DNA of 5,471 nucleotides. It comes from Thermococcus sp. (GTDB lineage Archaea; Methanobacteriota_B; Thermococci; Thermococcales; Thermococcaceae). The position numbers were made by a program, and so were the translations under genes. Below are positions 4,272 through 5,471 of this stretch, piece after piece. Below the pieces are notes generated by a model. The model worked only from the letters and a program-made list of their open reading frames with translations, was not told the origin of the DNA and ran no database searches. Every line of letters begins with the position of its first letter. Within the stretch, counting starts at the first letter, position 1. Where the stretch lies: NCBI GenBank assembly GCA_021160985.1, contig JAGHBN010000038.1, forward strand, positions 1 to 5,471. Direction: 5' to 3'.

Positions 4272-5471
4272 ATGGCACAGCTTAGCGGACAGCCGGTTGT
4301 AATTCTGCCCGAGGGAACCCAGAGGTATGTTGGTAGGGATGCCCAGAGGCTCAACATCCTCGCCGCGAGGATAATTGCCGAGACCGTTAGGACCACCCTC
4401 GGTCCGAAGGGTATGGATAAAATGCTCGTCGACAGCCTTGGTGACGTCGTGGTCACCAACGATGGAGCCACGATTCTTGACAGGATAGACCTTCAGCACC
4501 CGGCCGCCAAGATGATGGTTGAGGTTGCCAAGACTCAGGACAAGGAGGCCGGTGACGGTACCACTACCGCCGTTGTCATCGCTGGCGAGCTTCTCAGGAA
4601 GGCTGAGGAGCTCCTCGACCAGAACATTCACCCGAGCATCATCGTTAAGGGCTACACCATGGCGGCCGAGAAGGCCCAGGAGATACTTCAGGACATCGCC
4701 ATAGAGGTCACCCCGGACGACGAGGAGACCCTCATGAAGATAGCCATGACTTCAATCACCGGTAAGAACGCAGAGAGCCACAAGGAGCTCTTCGCAAGGC
4801 TCGCCGTTGAGGCAGTCAAGCAGGTCGCCGAGAAGAAGGACGGAAAGTTCACCGTGGATATTGACAACATCAAGATCGAGAAGAAGGCCGGCGAGAGCGT
4901 CGAGGAAAGCGAGCTCGTTCGTGGCGTCGTCATCGACAAGGAGCGCGTCCACCCGAGGATGCCGAAGAAGGTCGAGGGAGCAAAGATCGCCCTCATAAAC
5001 GAGGCCCTTGAGGTCAAGAAGACCGAGACCGACGCCAAGATAAACATCACCAGCCCTGACCAGCTCATGAGCTTCCTCGAGCAGGAGGAGAAGATGCTCA
5101 AGGAGATGGTGGACAAGATTGCCGCCACCGGCGCGAACGTCCTCTTCGTCCAGAAGGGTATCGACGACCTCGCCCAGCACTACCTGGCCAAGCACGGCAT
5201 AATGGCCGTCAGGCGCGTTAAGAAGAGCGACATGGAGAAGCTCGCCAAAGCCACCGGCGCCAAGGTCGTTACCAACGTTAAGGACCTAACCCCAGAGGAT
5301 CTCGGCCACGCCGACCTCGTCGAGGAGCGCAAGATCGCCGGCGAGAGCATGATCTTCGTCGAGGGCTGCAAGAACCCGAAGGCCGTCACCATACTCATCC
5401 GCGGTGGAACCGAGCACGTCATCGACGAGGTTGAGAGGGCCCTTGAGGACGCCATCAAGGTCGTCAAGGAC
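4272..5471 (+). CDS. Thermosome (group II chaperonin) subunit, 3' partial
   Basis: The thermosome is the archaeal CCT/TCP-1-like double-ring chaperonin that folds proteins in the cytoplasm using ATP and a built-in lid. The visible 400 codons are open throughout. Nucleotide-site motifs of the equatorial domain are LGPKGM at 43-48, NDGATIL at 63-69 and GDGTTTAVV at 94-102 (Asp95 is the metal/hydrolysis residue of this motif). The intermediate domain and then the apical domain with the helical lid protrusion (roughly 245-280) follow, and GCKNPKAVTILIRGG at 365-379 leads back to the intermediate domain. Full-length subunits are about 545 residues, so the last quarter, including the GGG hinge motif and the variable C-terminal tail, is outside the window. 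The N-terminus MAQLSGQPVVILPEGTQRYV is typical of Thermococcales subunits. Without the tail I cannot say whether it is the heat-induced or the cold-induced type where two exist. Codon use is strongly biased (GAG, AAG, ATC, GTC), as in highly expressed genes. Confidence 0.97.
   Translation, partial: MAQLSGQPVVILPEGTQRYVGRDAQRLNILAARIIAETVRTTLGPKGMDKMLVDSLGDVVVTNDGATILDRIDLQHPAAKMMVEVAKTQDKEAGDGTTTAVVIAGELLRKAEELLDQNIHPSIIVKGYTMAAEKAQEILQDIAIEVTPDDEETLMKIAMTSITGKNAESHKELFARLAVEAVKQVAEKKDGKFTVDIDNIKIEKKAGESVEESELVRGVVIDKERVHPRMPKKVEGAKIALINEALEVKKTETDAKINITSPDQLMSFLEQEEKMLKEMVDKIAATGANVLFVQKGIDDLAQHYLAKHGIMAVRRVKKSDMEKLAKATGAKVVTNVKDLTPEDLGHADLVEERKIAGESMIFVEGCKNPKAVTILIRGGTEHVIDEVERALEDAIKVVKD

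Noticed and set aside
4265..4285. Six-codon frame (ATG 4265 to TAG 4285) overlapping the thermosome start
   Set aside because: The ATG is only 1 nt from AGGAGG, too close for initiation; most likely chance.
4688..5467. Long minus-strand frames opposite the thermosome gene
   Set aside because: They are antisense frames produced by the strong codon bias of the chaperonin gene and have no start signals.

Overview
The window looks like a chromosomal segment of a hyperthermophilic euryarchaeon of the order Thermococcales (Thermococcus or Pyrococcus type). This rests on the gene content: a group II chaperonin (thermosome), a free-standing Bud32 kinase, an archaeal MutS-like ATPase and MoaC. It is also supported by GGTGA-type ribosome binding sites, TATA/BRE-type promoters and tightly packed genes. 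No database search was possible; names come from recognising motifs and remembered family sequences.

Layout from left to right. (1) Positions 1-433, plus: moaC (molybdenum/tungsten cofactor synthesis), cut at its 5' end by the window edge. (2) 436-945, minus: an unrecognised 169-residue protein with two C-terminal membrane segments, ending 2 bp from moaC. (3) 946-1051: a divergent promoter region. (4) 1052-2782, plus: a 576-residue MutS/MutS2-type ATPase with no Smr domain and no recognisable mismatch-binding domain. (5) 2812-3108, plus: a small ORF whose last ~80 residues look like the C-terminal end of a Thermococcales AAA+ ATPase of the DUF4143 type, probably the remnant of a deleted gene. 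(6) 3111-4095, minus: a two-gene operon, an unrecognised 103-residue protein followed by bud32; the bud32 ribosome binding site contains the stop codon of the upstream gene. (7) 4096-4271: a second divergent intergenic region carrying the strong thermosome promoter and two inverted repeats. (8) 4272-5471, plus: a thermosome subunit gene, with 400 codons visible and cut by the right edge.

The genes do not form one pathway. They are housekeeping functions (cofactor synthesis, tRNA t6A modification through KEOPS, protein folding, DNA transactions) in short, mostly single-gene transcription units. I see no clear new multi-gene system. The points most worth a second look are the ATPase remnant that has kept or gained translation signals, the palindrome beside the thermosome TATA box, the unknown gene coupled to bud32, and the MutS-like protein stripped to its clamp/ATPase core. 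No rRNA, tRNA, CRISPR array, insertion sequence or replication origin was seen. No stretch over 300 bases lacks a gene.
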